DNA of 64,000 nucleotides from Bathymodiolus brooksi (taxonomy: Eukaryota; Mollusca; Bivalvia; Mytilida; Modiolidae): contig OY804590.1 in NCBI GenBank assembly GCA_963680875.1, forward strand, positions 24,490,640-24,554,639, read 5' to 3'. Made by a program: the position numbers and the translations under genes. Under the pieces are notes generated by a model. That model ran no database searches. It was not told where the DNA came from and saw only the letters and a program-made list of their open reading frames with translations. Every line of letters starts with the position of its first letter. Position 1 is the first letter of the stretch. Below are positions 25,868 to 36,734 of the stretch, piece by piece.

Positions 25868-26919
25868 CCATTTACTCCGTCAACCTCATCGGTGGTGTAT
25901 TGGTTGGAGTACTCACCTCGAGTGAGGTAAATCGTAGGTTCGAGCACCGATGGGGTCAAACTAAAGACTATAAAATTGGTATTTTTTGGCTTCACCCCTA
26001 AGCAACCAGCATTAAGGAGAAAGAGCAAAGATTGGTTGGCTCAGAATCAGGATAATGTGTCCGAGTGGGGCGACGTGTCTATCCACGGACTGTTGTTTCA
26101 GTGAACTATAAACTAGAGGGTGAGCCTGTGTCGCTCACCTTTCATTCTGTTTTGAGCAAACTTTATACAGAACCCTCTATAGGTGCTTCCTACCAAATTC
26201 GGTTCATTTGGCAATTCTGTTTCAGAGGAGAAGATTTTTTTTTAGAAATCAACCAATCAGAAACAATAATTGGCTGTGGTGGCCATGTTTGTTATCAGAT
26301 CTGGACAAAATGAGCAATCTTTACAGATGACCTTCCATGGATGCTTCCTACCAAGTTTCGATTCATTTGGCCAAGCGGTTTCAGAGGAGAAGATTGTTTT
26401 TTCAGAAATCAACCAATCAGAAACAATAATTTCCTGTGGTGGCTATGTTTGTTATCGGATCTTGACAAAATGAGCAATCTTTATAGATGACCTTCCATGG
26501 ATGCTTCCTACCAAGTTTCGATTCATTTGGCCAAACGGTTTCAGAGAAGATTTAAAAAAAAATCGGCCAATCAGAAACAAGAATTGCCTGTGGTAGCCAT
26601 GTTTGTTAACGGATTGGACGAAATGAGCAATCTTTATAGAGGACCTTCCATAGATGCTTCCTACCAAGTTTCAGTTCATTTGGCTAAGGTGTTTCAGAGG
26701 AGAAGATTTAACATATGAAAAGTTAACGGACGACGGACGCCAAGTGATGGCGAAAGGTAACATTGCCTTTGGCAAGGTGAACTAAAAATTCAACTCAGTA
26801 TGTTGGTCTAGTACAAAGCAGACTTCATCATCATCTCATTGAAAATTAACTTGTTCTTGCCATGCTATAGCTGAAAAATTGCCGAGTTGGCATTAAACAA
26901 CAATCACTCACTTACTCAC
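25868..26919 (+). mobile_element. tRNA-headed SINE split by a nested element
   Basis: The left part (25868-26110) has a tRNA-like head with B-box 'aggttcgagcacc' and a body with 'gataatgtgtccgagtgggg' and 'ggactgttgtttcagtgaac'. The right part (26785-26919) has 'tcaactcagtatgttggtct', 'catcatcatctcattgaaaa' and the tail 'ggcattaaacaacaatcact'. The intact copy at 43525-43859 shows these two parts contiguous, so 26111-26784 is a later insertion. Confidence 0.85.
26111..26784 (+). mobile_element. Non-autonomous element nested in the SINE
   Basis: It begins near 'ctagagggtgagcctgtgtc' with a short hairpin (ggtgagc 26119-26125, gctcacc 26133-26139) and ends 'ttggcaaggtgaact'. Inside are three to four tandem units of about 155 bases, each with 'aaatcaaccaatcagaaac', 'ggccatgtttgttatc', 'atgagcaatctttaca' and 'ccatggatgcttcctaccaa'. 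The right end includes 'acggacgccaagtgatggcg', shared in reverse with 18371-19080. It has no transposase frame. This is a dispersed family I recall as abundant in bivalve genomes. Confidence 0.75.
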
Positions 26920-27308
26920 GTTTACTCAATGGAATTACATGGCGATTAGTAGAACCAAAACATTCCAAGGAATAGTTTTAAAAATAGCCTCCACGTTTCG
27001 TGTTCGTCCTATATTCAATTCAATATGGCCACCACATCACAGTACATAATAATTTCTGATTATTGAAAATTTGGAGAGAGAGAAAAAGACATACACATGT
27101 ACTAAAAAATGAAAAACAAAAAATACCACACGGTGTCGGAACAGTTCCAAAATCCAATAGTAAGAATCGTAAAAGGAAGCAAAATTATTGCGATATTTGG
27201 ACCAAGACAACAGGATTCATCTATGAGTGGTTCTAATAGAAGATTCACAATTATGTTGCAATCTGATGTGACCATCAATTATTATTTCTGAAGAAAAGTT
27301 TGAAGATA

Positions 27309-27404
27309 CTGTGCAATCGGTGCCTTTCACCACTAAAGTCGGGAATTCGAACCCTGCTCATGGCGCTGTGTACTCGATACAACATTATGTAATAAAGTTT
27401 GTCA
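27309..27404 (+). mobile_element. SINE head fragment
   Basis: tRNA-like 'gggaattcgaaccctgct' (B-box region) is followed by 'gtactcgatacaacattatg', the reverse complement of the SINE sequence embedded in the macro-repeat units (7258-7452). Confidence 0.55.
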
Positions 27405-27905
27405 GTTTTTTTCGGACAACACGAGAATTAGAATATTTATTTTTTGTCGCGCAAAGCGCGAATTTTTTTTCCAGTAATTGACATTAGGTCATATGACAAA
27501 AACTCTGAATCAGATTTTTTTTTCCTCCACCAAAATCAGTATATTTTTTTCAGCAACATTGGGAATCAGAATATTTTTTTAGAAAAAAAACATAACCTAA
27601 AAATTGAACAACATGAAATCAACAAAAACCGCAAGGACGTAAGCCAACTGCAGACCGAAAGGCTAGGTGCCATTTAACACTCATTTTAAATGGTCGTTCC
27701 CTTATCGTTATAAATCGCCGAAATTTGTGACTATCGAATCTTAGTTCATGGCAAATGTGAAAAGTGAACTCTGATAATTATGTAGGATTATATTTTATCG
27801 CAGGAAAATGCAACTTTTTGTTTAAAATTGTATATTTTGTCTCTGAAAAATTCATCATTTGTTTAAAATTGTATCCAAACTACATACATTTTTAGTTAAA
27901 CAAAA

Positions 27906-28641
27906 TTGTCGTTGAACAAAATCAATAAGGAATTCAAAAAGCTCTATAGACTGTATAAAAACACAGAACTATCCCGAGAGACTATAATATTCAGTGACAG
28001 TAAGGGTTTCTCCCTGAGAAATGTGCTGAACGATAGTCTTAATCAGAAAATTAATGTGATTGCTAAAAGTGGAGCCAATATTTACAATGATTCTCATTAT
28101 TTTTTGTGAAAAGTGCAGTGAAGAAGGCGAAGAGATCTGTCGTCATAGTGTGGCTCGGAACCTGTGATATTACGGGGGGGGGGGGGGGGGGGAGAGGAAG
28201 TATGTTAGTGTTAAGAGCTATCCCTATCAAAAAATTGAATTTGCATTAAGCAAGAATAGAACTTTAAAGAGTAGACTATTACAGGCTAACCCAGAGGCAA
28301 CAGTTGTGTTTCTAGAGTGCCCATATTACTCTATTACTAGGTTCAACAAATTTAAGATAACTAATAGTAACAGTAAAACTGCAACAAATAAGCACTATCA
28401 GAGGAATGCCATAGCTGCATCTAGAGCTGACAATCAAGTTTGTTGTATGGTTGATTATTTTAATGACCACCTCAGACTAATTAATAGAAACTGTGGTACA
28501 CCTAGAATATCACAAGACATTATTGCGTCAAGCAAGGGAGTCAGGGCGGAACGCACAACCTATAGAAAGAACTGGAATGTATATTCTGATGGTATGCATC
28601 CAGTAAGAGCATTGGCTAGACTGTGGTTGTATAGGGTATAA
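27906..28641 (+). pseudogene. SGNH/GDSL-type esterase ORF of a retroelement, frameshifted
   Basis: The frame can be followed through about 240 residues with two breaks. An extra T near 28094-28100 separates 'YNDSHYF' from 'VKSAVKKAKRSVVIVWLGTCD', and a 19-base G run at 28174-28192 breaks the frame again. Motifs match SGNH hydrolases: block I 'FSDSKG' with the nucleophile-position Ser (27990-28007), 'LGTCD' in the place of the G-x-N-D block (28154-28168), and the C-terminal D-x-x-H as 'DGMHP' (28588-28602). The block III Asn is Cys here, so activity is uncertain even in the ancestor. The true start is not identified; no ATG context is convincing near 27906. CR1-like non-LTR elements are known to encode esterase domains in ORF1. 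The downstream PHD and RT ORFs lie in the same orientation, so this may be part of that element. Confidence 0.65.
28174..28192. repeat. Poly-G tract inside the esterase ORF
   Basis: Nineteen consecutive G, directly after the 'GTCDIT' codons. It disrupts the coding frame. Confidence 0.9.
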
Positions 28642-28691
28642 TAGAACTAGCAACAGAAATAGCAGCACAGACCGATTCGTGTGTGTAGTGG

Positions 28692-28796
28692 GACAGGGAA
28701 GCCTTGACCCCAAATGGTAAGTACAAAAAGCAAGGAAGCCTTGCCCAGTAACTTTATAACGTATACTTGTATATTTGGCAAGGAAGCCTTGCCTCA
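28692..28796. other. Cluster of three GCAAGGAAGCCTTGC mini-hairpins
   Basis: Hairpins with a 6-base stem and 3-base loop occur as 'agggaagccttgac' (about 28695), 'gcaaggaagccttgc' (about 28730) and 'gcaaggaagccttgc' (about 28779), just downstream of the esterase ORF. Confidence 0.75.
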
Positions 28797-28811
28797 GTAT
28801 ATATATAAATG

Positions 28812-28816
28812 TACAA

Positions 28817-28849
<33 letters not shown>

Positions 28850-28850
28850 C
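28812..28850. repeat. AT dinucleotide microsatellite
   Basis: Runs of 'atatat' interrupted by 'gt' and 'ac'. Confidence 0.9.
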
Positions 28851-28915
28851 GTCTGAAAATTAAACCAAACAGTGTTAGAATTAGATTTTAGAGCTGTTAA
28901 ATTGTTGTTCTTCCC

Positions 28916-29012
28916 TCGACGGGATTTGAACCCACACCATTGATACACTGCAGCACCATTCGCTTAGCCTTACGTCCAGCGTCCTAGACCACTCGACCAC
29001 ATCCAATCCCTT
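28916..29012 (-). other. tRNA-like sequence, copy 1
   Basis: On the minus strand: A-box-like 'tggtcgagtggtctagg' and B-box-like 'gggttcaaatccc' about 60 bases apart, as in type II (Leu/Ser-like) tRNAs with a long variable arm. I could not pair a convincing acceptor stem, so it is a tRNA pseudogene or the head of a SINE. A copy sharing long identical stretches lies at 29409-29502. Confidence 0.5.
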
Positions 29013-29408
29013 AAAAAAAGAGCTTCAATAATCGTAGTGTTACCTTTTCTCGTAAGGCAAATCTAGGGATATACGTAAGACATGTGTATAAGTGTGTGTA
29101 GATGGTACATATATACTTAATATTATAACTTGACAGCAATCTAACTCAGCAATTTTTAATATATTGTATAGGATAATGAAGAATTCATTATACAGTCACA
29201 GGAAATAAAGTATATTATACAAACGTCTAGAAGCAAGTGACAACCATACAATATATCTGTATATATACTAATGGAAAAAAGAAACTGCATTCTAAAAATT
29301 AATATATATTTTTTTATGACCGGGTATTTAATTTTTTTTTAGTCATGACTAGTTGAAATATTGATTGTTATGCTATCGACCAGTCGCGGGACACTTGCAC
29401 GGACTTAT

Positions 29409-29502
29409 ACGGGATTTGAACCCACACCATTGATACACTGCAGCACCATTCGCTTAGCCTTACGTCCAGCTCCCTAGACCACTCGACTACATCCACTCCC
29501 TT
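29409..29502 (-). other. tRNA-like sequence, copy 2
   Basis: Same as 28916-29012 with a few substitutions ('tagtcgagtggtctagg' for the A-box). Same orientation, about 490 bases away. Confidence 0.5.
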
Positions 29503-29660
29503 ATATATATATATAAGGCTAAATAGAGTTCAGATAGAGAAGCCCTGTCACTAAATACACAAAGACCAGACTGCTGCCGTAATTCTAATACAAGGAACTA
29601 AACATTAGAAACATATATTGATTAAAATAAGGAAGATTTGATTGCACAAAAGAAAAATTT

Positions 29661-29797
29661 CTAGCGCAGGTTATGCAAGGAAGCCTTGCACATAAGATAT
29701 CATACAAGAACAAATAAAAATACCAAAACAAGGAAGCCTTGCTTTGCACAAAATAAAAATTTCTAGCGCAGCTTTTGCAAGGAAGCCTTGCACATAA
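29661..29797. other. Hairpin-bearing repeat, first part
   Basis: Unit of roughly 110 bases with two mini-hairpins: 'acaaggaagccttgc', 'ttgcacaaaataaaaatttc', 'tagcgcagcttttgc', 'gcaaggaagccttgc', 'acataagatatcatacaaga'. The same unit resumes at 36538 after the LINE and at 38326 after the Merlin-like element, so the three pieces were once contiguous. Confidence 0.8.
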
Positions 29798-29811
29798 GAT
29801 ATCATACAAGA
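29798..29811. repeat. Left target-site duplication of the L1/Tx1-like LINE
   Basis: 'gatatcatacaaga', repeated exactly at 36538-36551 immediately after the poly-A tail. Confidence 0.9.
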
Positions 29812-30058
29812 TCCTGTGCAAAATGGTGATAAATCTACAGAAATACAACCTCTGGTAGAAAATACTGAAGCTACAACAAAATCTAAACCAGAAGCATTAC
29901 CTGTGTCTAAAACATCAAATGGGAACACCAAACAACATGCTAACAGGTCAGGTCCACAGAAAACTGTTAAAATGACAAATAGTGACAACAATAACAAATC
30001 ACTATTTTACAATGAAAATGTTAGAACTAATATATTTCAAATACACTCTACGATGTAA
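29812..30058 (+). pseudogene. Possible ORF1 remnant of the LINE
   Basis: Frame beginning directly at the element border ('DPVQNGDKSTEIQ'), about 82 codons, polar and rich in Lys, Asn, Thr and Ser. It has no ATG before the frame. After its stop at 30056 a short second frame ('VKENQVDTFSQGMS') follows in another phase. Placement suggests ORF1, but I recognise no domain. Confidence 0.35.
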
Positions 30059-30179
30059 TAACAATGTACAACACATCAATAACTTACCTGTGATATTCAT
30101 TGTTTTGTCACAGACACTTTCTTTGTTTTCTTCAGTAAAAGAAAATCAAGTTGATACATTTTCCCAGGGGATGTCATAG

Positions 30180-32049
30180 GGAAAGGGGATGGAATCAGCA
30201 AATAATGATGCTAGAAAATGGCCGATTTTACCATTCGATGTATCTCGGGATTTTATAATAAGTAATGAAATTCTCGTCTAGTTCTCGTATATCGAGAAAC
30301 TTTTCATTGGATAATTTTTTGACGTATTTGAAGTGTCTATGCAAATTCAGAATCGACCGAAATAAGTCGCAAAATACCGAAGTATAATTGTAATATACGG
30401 AAAATATCGAAGGATATTCGGCAATATATTTATAAGAAGGTGGGCGTTGATTATATAAATAAATCGAAAGTTCTTCAAGGTAGATATATTTAATTTAAAT
30501 AATTGCAACTATAATATTCATATAAATATGAACATAATTTTTTTTATTGCTTAATATTGATAACAATTTCTAAAAATAAAAATTAAATGCAAAAAGTTGA
30601 ATTAACAATAATTATTGGGGAAATGCTTTTTAAGGAATTTAAATAAAGGGAGATAATCATAGTATTATAAAATTACTACTGAAAAACTTTTTGTAAAAAA
30701 AAAATTGAACCAATAGTGATTAACACAGTTTGTCTATAAGCTTATATTTAAAAAAAAATGAAATAAATATTTTACAATACTGTCTGTACTCCTGTAGGAG
30801 TGTGAAGCCCATCTATGATCTAAATAGATCCTCTGTTTTTAATAACAATTTATATTCATAAAATAAAATAATCAAAATGCATTAAAATTTGGATTAAGTG
30901 TTAACTATGTTAGATACAATGTATCTACGTACCATTAGTTGTTTACAAAATATACTTATATATATAATTATTGTTTGCAAACAAACATCTGCATATCATA
31001 AATCCTCGGATTTACCATATTCTAAGAAAACACGTGTTTTTTTTTAATTAATTTATTTTATAAAAATATATAACCTATATTTTCTGTTTTTATATATAAT
31101 TATTAAGGTAAAAATACCTTACCAAAGAACAAAAAACCATTCAGAAAAATTTGTCAAACTAAAAATCTTCCTGATTCTGATCCTGATTTTACCAGCAGCT
31201 CGCTGGTAACATTTGGCCCAAAATTTGATTGTATTTTACTTCACATCCAAACTTTTACAAGAAGACGTATGTTGAATGTAAAATAATACAATCCTCCTTG
31301 GGAAATATATATTTCAAACTATTACATCCATATTTTGTTACAATATATCCATAAATAAATGTCTGGCAAACTCATTTATTCAACACGATACACACATTAG
31401 CACCCCCCTATATTTTGTAATGGCTGAGTATATAGCCAAGGGAGATAATAATTTTCACCGCCTGATTTTCCCTTGGAAATATACACTGCGAATCAGTTGA
31501 AAAGTACGGAATAATACAAGTCTTAACTAAACAACTTGGAAATGAATCTATGAATTATATATCCATAATAAAATTAGAAAAAACTTTTCTTTATAACCAC
31601 ATCTGATATTACGGAATCCCATATAATTCCCGACACTATACTCGTACAACAGTTAGATAACTTGTTGTCATATATAGACATAGTCCGTACACTTCTTCAT
31701 AATATATATATATATATATGTAATCCTATTAGTGAATATATACTGAACTTTGTAAGTTCTCAATTATCATACATAGTAATTAAATTGTTGACACCGTTAT
31801 GGATGTGTTTAAAAATACAAACACACATATGGTACACTAACTGGGTAGTGAATCACGTGTTTCATGTAGTATTAATAACTGACCACAATCCAAAGGAGGT
31901 CGTTTGTACTTTTAGATTTGTTTATCTTGTAATGATTTCAAGTAAACAGATTGTAAATAAATGTGGTATTATGATTGTTAAAGAATATGGAATGTATATG
32001 ATAGTAATTTTATGTTATTTTGTGAAACATTCTATATACTTAAATATTT
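30180..32049. other. AT-rich interior of the LINE, nothing recognised
   Basis: Very AT-rich with scattered 'agggagataa' motifs (30647, 31438) and an AT microsatellite near 31700. A 139-codon open frame at 31662-32081 is compositionally like its surroundings and is probably chance. It may be decayed ORF1 plus secondary insertions. Confidence 0.4.
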
Positions 32050-32335
32050 ATGACATCGAAAAATGCAATCAATTTATGTAGTCTCAATGTAAACGGTATA
32101 AATTTAAAAGAAAAGAGAAATAGGGTTATAGAATGGTTTAAAGCGCAAAAAAGTTTAATAACAGTTTTACAAGAAACTCATTTTGATGTAAATATAGAAA
32201 ATGATCTCAATCATAAGTCAGACTATGATGTATCTTGTAGTCACGGGACAACAGCAAGTAGGGGGTTGCAATTTGTATGAAAAAATCGCTCCATTATGAA
32301 TTGAGGATGTCATTTAGAAATTATTTTAATTACTA
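32050..32335 (+). pseudogene. LINE ORF2 start: AP-endonuclease N-terminus
   Basis: A genuine ATG at 32050 opens 'MTSKNAINLCSLNVNGINLK', the usual beginning of an L1/Tx1 endonuclease, followed by the catalytic 'LQETHFD' (Glu). A frameshift at the G run near 32263 leads to 'GVAICMKKSLHYEL' in the next frame, then similarity stops at about 32335. The rest of the endonuclease, including its GDFN and SDH motifs, is absent. Confidence 0.75.
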
Positions 32336-34039
32336 AATACGTACAGGCTATAGTAAACATTGAAAAGTAACACCCCAAAATACATAAGTTTGCATTACGT
32401 TTCATGTGTTAATAAACCATATGTTATAAAATATGCAAGCAGATTGCAGGCACAAAAAGATTATTTCTATTCTGCCTTTTTTACTTTTATTTGTTTGTGG
32501 TTTACAAGATTATGCTTATTCTGCCCTTTGTTTCTTTTTTTTATGTTTACATGTGTTGAATTTCAAGTTCGAATCATGCTCCATTTCGCATATAGTATCG
32601 TCTACATAAAACCCCAGACAATTTCAGTTGTAAAATGTAATGATATTGCTTTGAATTAGTGTGCAGTTTTGTTGCTTTTGTAATTGATGGAATGGAGGCA
32701 TCTTACTGAATTTAAACAAGATCAATATTTTAGCAGAATGGCTACAAACAGATCAACTTTCAACTTTGTTCAATATTCGACATCCTGGTACATATTAATT
32801 GTATATTAACAAGATAGTCTGTCCTCCCAGCTAGTTTCATTAGTTAATCTTCCGCATCTGAATATAATAAGTCTTTTTATTTGCTATTGTAATTTCTCTC
32901 TATAGATATGTTATACACTGTCGGTTTGAGAATAAAAGGATATATAAAGATATGTAATTTGATCGATTAAAAAAAATTGCTGTCTCTGATTCAAGTCAAT
33001 CTTTAGTATACGTGATATTTTTTATTTTTTTAAAGTATTTAATCTAATATGGAGGTAACTTATGATTTCCGAGTCACCACTCACTGTAAGAAATGAATCA
33101 TTATTTAATTCTAATATAGTAATTAAATAGTGATAATGAATAATTAAGTCGTCCTGTTTCAAGTATCCTTGACTTTTTGGTCATTAATATATTATTCGTG
33201 TTTTCTAGATTCTTCGTCACAAAAAATATTTTTCCAATTTGCACTATTTTTATAAGCGTAGATTTCCTATGACCTTCACCTTTTCACGGAACATGAATTG
33301 TGGAATAAACGATATTAGTTTTGAATCATTCAAACCAGATATGGCAAACGCTCAACTTCAAGCACTTCAGTACGTCCAGAACAAGTTTGGCAGAGAAAGT
33401 TTGGTCCTAGGAGCTCACCGTAAAGATTAAAGATTACTTTCAATGTTGTTATTTTTATTGTTCAAATTAATTGTAACTGACTTCAATGAAGTAATATTAA
33501 AGTATATAAAGATATATTTATTATTCATCTTTTTTTTTTACACATTTATATACAAAAAAGAAACTACACAGTGAAAAAAAACCGAGTTGTTATGTCTACA
33601 TTATACTAAAAGAATTGAACACAGTTGCTTCTAATCATATATATAATTCTTTTAAAACAAATTGTTATATGATAAAGTGTGAAAATTCGACTCGAAATAT
33701 ATCAAAGTTTATACCGATATCGATCCACTGTCAACAAAATAGATCGCAAAACAGTGAAAAAAATAGTTTCTTAAGACAAATTTGAAGTTAACCAAATGCG
33801 TATTCAGAAGTTGTAACGTTTGAAAACTTTCTAAAGAACTAAATATGTTTTTACTTCTAAGGATCACTGTAATGTGCACCAGTTGTTTATCGTAACATCG
33901 CTTCAGTTGTTGCTTCCTGTAATACAAACACATTTTTTTTTTCGGTGGCGAGATTTTCAATCCGCAGAAAATAAAATCCGCAAAAATTAAATGTCTTCTT
34001 TTTAGACCAAAACCGCAGAAATTTCACACCGCAGAAATT
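32336..34039. other. Foreign or replaced segment inside the LINE
   Basis: About 1.7 kb without LINE similarity. It contains an orphan coding-like segment at 33239-33430. Near 33955-34045 are several 'ccgcagaaa'/'ccgcaaaa' blocks of MITE type, abutting the resumed RT sequence. Confidence 0.45.
33239..33430 (+). other. Orphan coding-like segment, possible terminal exon
   Basis: Open frame of 63 codons ending at a TAA (33428-33430), with richer base composition than its surroundings. The last 45 codons look protein-like ('DISFESFKPDMANAQLQALQ', 'NKFGRESLVLGAHRKD'). The frame opens with TTG, not ATG. 'tttttataag' at about 33245-33254 could be a splice acceptor, leaving a 3' exon of about 58 codons. 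I do not recognise the protein. It could be a captured exon or chance. Confidence 0.3.
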
Positions 34040-36357
34040 ACCGGCTATACGGATTAGATGGATTGACTGTCGAGTTTTATAGAGTATTCTGGAACAAACT
34101 TAAATATATTTTAACTGATGTCCTAAATAAAGGAAACGATGAGAAGTGTCTTACTTATTCACAACGTACTAGTACCTTAACTTTGTTGTTTAAAAAGGGG
34201 ATCATTTAAATCTAGATAACTATCGCCCTATCTCCCTTTTAAATGTAGATTTAAAAATCTTATCATATGTTCTTGCTCAAAGACTAAAAAACTTACTACC
34301 AAAAATTATTAATGAAGATCAAACTGGTTACGTGAAAAACAGATTCATCGGTTTTAACTTGAGACAAATTCAAGATATCATAGACTATGCGGATCTTTAT
34401 AAAATTGAGGGGGCAATAATATTTATAGATTTTTCAACAGCTTTTGATTCTGTGGAATGTGATTTTATGTTTGGAACTTTGAAACATTTTAGATTTAACG
34501 AATCTTTTATCAGTTGGGTTAAAACACTATATAAGTGATATACAAATATGTGTAATGAATAATGGTTGGGTGTCTGAAAATTTCAAAAACTCTCGTGGAT
34601 TACGTCAAAATGTTCTTTATCAGCGTTGTTATTTGTTTTATCTGTCGACATCGTGGCCCTAAATTTGAGAAGTTGCAAAGATATAAAAGGAATAACAGTC
34701 AAATTAGATGAAAAATAACACAGTATTAAAATTTCACAACTAGCCGTTGATACAACCCTATTTTGCAGTAGTAAAGAAGATGTCTTAAAGGCAATGAACG
34801 CAATAGAAATATTTGGCTCATTTTCAGGTTTATTGTTAAATAGAAACAAAACAGAGGGGGTATGGATTGGTAAACTAAAAAATTGTAAATACAAAATTGC
34901 TGGAATCAATTGGACAGATAAGCCGATTAAATCACTAGGAATATATGTTGGTAACAACAATGAAGAAACTCAAAAACTAAATTGGGAAAATAAAATAGAA
35001 AAGATGAATAAACTATTTTGTGCATGGGGAAAAAGAAACCTTTCTATATTAGGAAAAATTTTAATCATTAAATCATTAATTTTACCCCTATTCACATTTT
35101 TGGCCAGTGTATGTTTAGTACCAGATATATATCATAAAGATATAGAAAAGAAATGTTTCAAATTTATATGGAATGGTAAACCAGATAACGTTAAAAGAAA
35201 TTTGATTATAAACTCATACGAAAGAGGGGGGCTGCAAATGATGGATATCAAAAGTTATTTCATAGCTCTAAAAGCAACTTGGGTAAGTAGACTGGTAACC
35301 GAAAATATTTATACCATTAAAATATTTTAATGCAATTGGTAAAAACTTGTTAGTATTTAGCATGAACCTAGATAGCACAAAATCATTAAATTATTTGAAA
35401 AAAATACCAGAATTTTATAGAGAAGTAGTCAAATGTTGGAATTTAAGTGGTGGCGGTCAAACAAAATCACCTGTCACATTCATAGATATCAGAAAACAAA
35501 TTATTTGGGGGAACAGCACATTACTTTTGAAAATAAACCTATTGTTTTTGAAAATTGGATAAAAAGTGATTTAATATATGTTAAAGATATTTTAGACTCT
35601 ACAAAAACTGTATCAAGCAAATTCATTCTGGAAAAGTTAAAGCTTAAATCTAATTGGATTGCAGAATTTAACATTGTAAAAAAATATATTCCAAAAAACT
35701 GGATGAATACTATTAAAACAGAAAATTCAGCCAAAAGTACTGTAAACATTAAAAGAAATAAGATTATATGGAAAAATAATTATATTGAGACTTCATATTT
35801 ATCAAATAAAATGCTATATAATTCACTGCTTTTTAACAAAATAGAGTCTTCTATAGGAGTTGACAAATGGGTAAAAGTATTAGATATACAAGGAAAACCT
35901 TTCATGAAACCATTATACAAATAATTTTTTTCATATTTGGAAGAAAACAAACTGAAAATATTTAGATGGAAGTTAATACAATACATCATTCCTACAAATT
36001 TTTTTTTATTTCAATGGAAAATTGTAAATAATAATCGATGCAACTTTATTACATGTTCTTTTTTGAAAACGTTTTGGGAAAAAATATATAATCTTTCTAA
36101 AAGTAATAATTTAGAATTTACATTAAAGTTAAAACATCTTATATTTGGTTATAAGATATCTGATAATAATTATTATGGTGTTAATTCTCGGTTTTTCAAT
36201 ATATAAATCATATTATTTATCTGAACAGAAGACAAAAAATGTAAATGTTTATACATTTTTTATATACGAATTAAATAAAAGAATTGATGACATAAAAAAT
36301 CATAGTATGAATAATAGTTTGTTGTATGCTATGAAAAAGAAAATAAATAGTTCTTAA
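34040..36357 (+). pseudogene. LINE ORF2: reverse transcriptase and C-terminal domain
   Basis: RT motifs in order: 'GLDGLTVEFYRVFW' (34052), 'NYRPISLLNVDLKIL', 'EDQTGYVKNRFIGFNLRQIQ', motif A 'AIIFIDFSTAFDSVE' and 'SRGLRQ' before a frameshift around 34606. The motif C region reads 'QLAVDTTLF', so the first catalytic Asp of the usual A-D-D is Val. Downstream are the L1-type 'GSFSGLLLNRNKTEGVWIG', 'IKSLGIYVG', 'FKFIWNG' and 'YERGGLQMMD'. At least five frameshifts or stops (near 34195, 34535, 34606, 35330, 35925) make it inactive. The last frame ends at 36357, followed by about 160 bases of 3' untranslated region and the poly-A. Motif style points to the L1/Tx1 group. Confidence 0.85.
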
Positions 36358-36537
36358 ATATTATTATTTTTATTCTTAATATTTATTTAAATTTGTACCA
36401 GCTGATTAATTCCCTGGATGATCAGTGGAATGTAACAGTGTACATCAAGAGAAGCTTGGACTCTTGATTAGAATTGTAACAAGCAAGAATTCAGAATAAA
36501 TAAAATTATTATGTTGTTAATAAAAAAAAAAAAAAAA

Positions 36538-36551
36538 GATATCATACAAGA
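36538..36551. repeat. Right target-site duplication of the LINE
   Basis: 'gatatcatacaaga', identical to 29798-29811. Confidence 0.9.
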
Positions 36552-36717
36552 ACAAATAAAAATACTAAAACAAGGAAGCCTTGCTTTGCACAAAATAAAC
36601 ATTTCTAGCGCAGCTTATTCAAGGAAGCCTTGCATATAAGATATCATACAAGAACAAATAAAAATACCAAAACAAGGAAGCCTTGTTTTGCACAAAATAA
36701 AAATTTCGAATAATATG
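36552..36717. other. Hairpin-bearing repeat, second part
   Basis: Continuation of the repeat interrupted at 29811: three mini-hairpins ('caaggaagccttgc' near 36574, 'caaggaagccttgc' near 36621, 'acaaggaagccttgtt' near 36674). It stops at 'aaaaatttc' where the Merlin-like element begins; 'tttctagcgcag' resumes after 38325. Confidence 0.75.
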
Positions 36718-36734
36718 AAGCAGCCGGTCGCGAT

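Larger units (their letters stand above)
29812..36537 (+). mobile_element. L1/Tx1-like non-LTR retrotransposon, degenerate, 6.7 kb
   Basis: Bounded by a perfect 14-base target duplication and ending in a 16-base poly-A at 36522-36537, preceded by 'aataaa' signals near 36497. Coding remnants in order are an unrecognised N-terminal reading frame (29812-30058), the start of an apurinic-type endonuclease (32050-32335) and a reverse transcriptase with its C-terminal domain (34040-36357). Two stretches, 30180-32049 and 32336-34039, show no LINE similarity that I can see. The second occupies the space where most of the endonuclease and the RT N-terminus should be. Confidence 0.85.

Noticed and set aside
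28916..29502. Functional tRNA genes
   Set aside because: A- and B-box-like blocks exist but I could not form a sound acceptor stem, and the two copies differ at arm positions. Called tRNA-like only.
29585..29997. Minus-strand ORFs of 87 and 108 codons containing repeated 'LPC' segments
   Set aside because: They read across the hairpin repeat and the LINE border; the repeated peptides are translations of the mini-hairpins on the opposite strand.
31662..32081. 139-codon plus-strand ORF
   Set aside because: Composition equals the AT-rich surroundings, no recognisable domain, and it overlaps the real ATG-started endonuclease frame at 32050.
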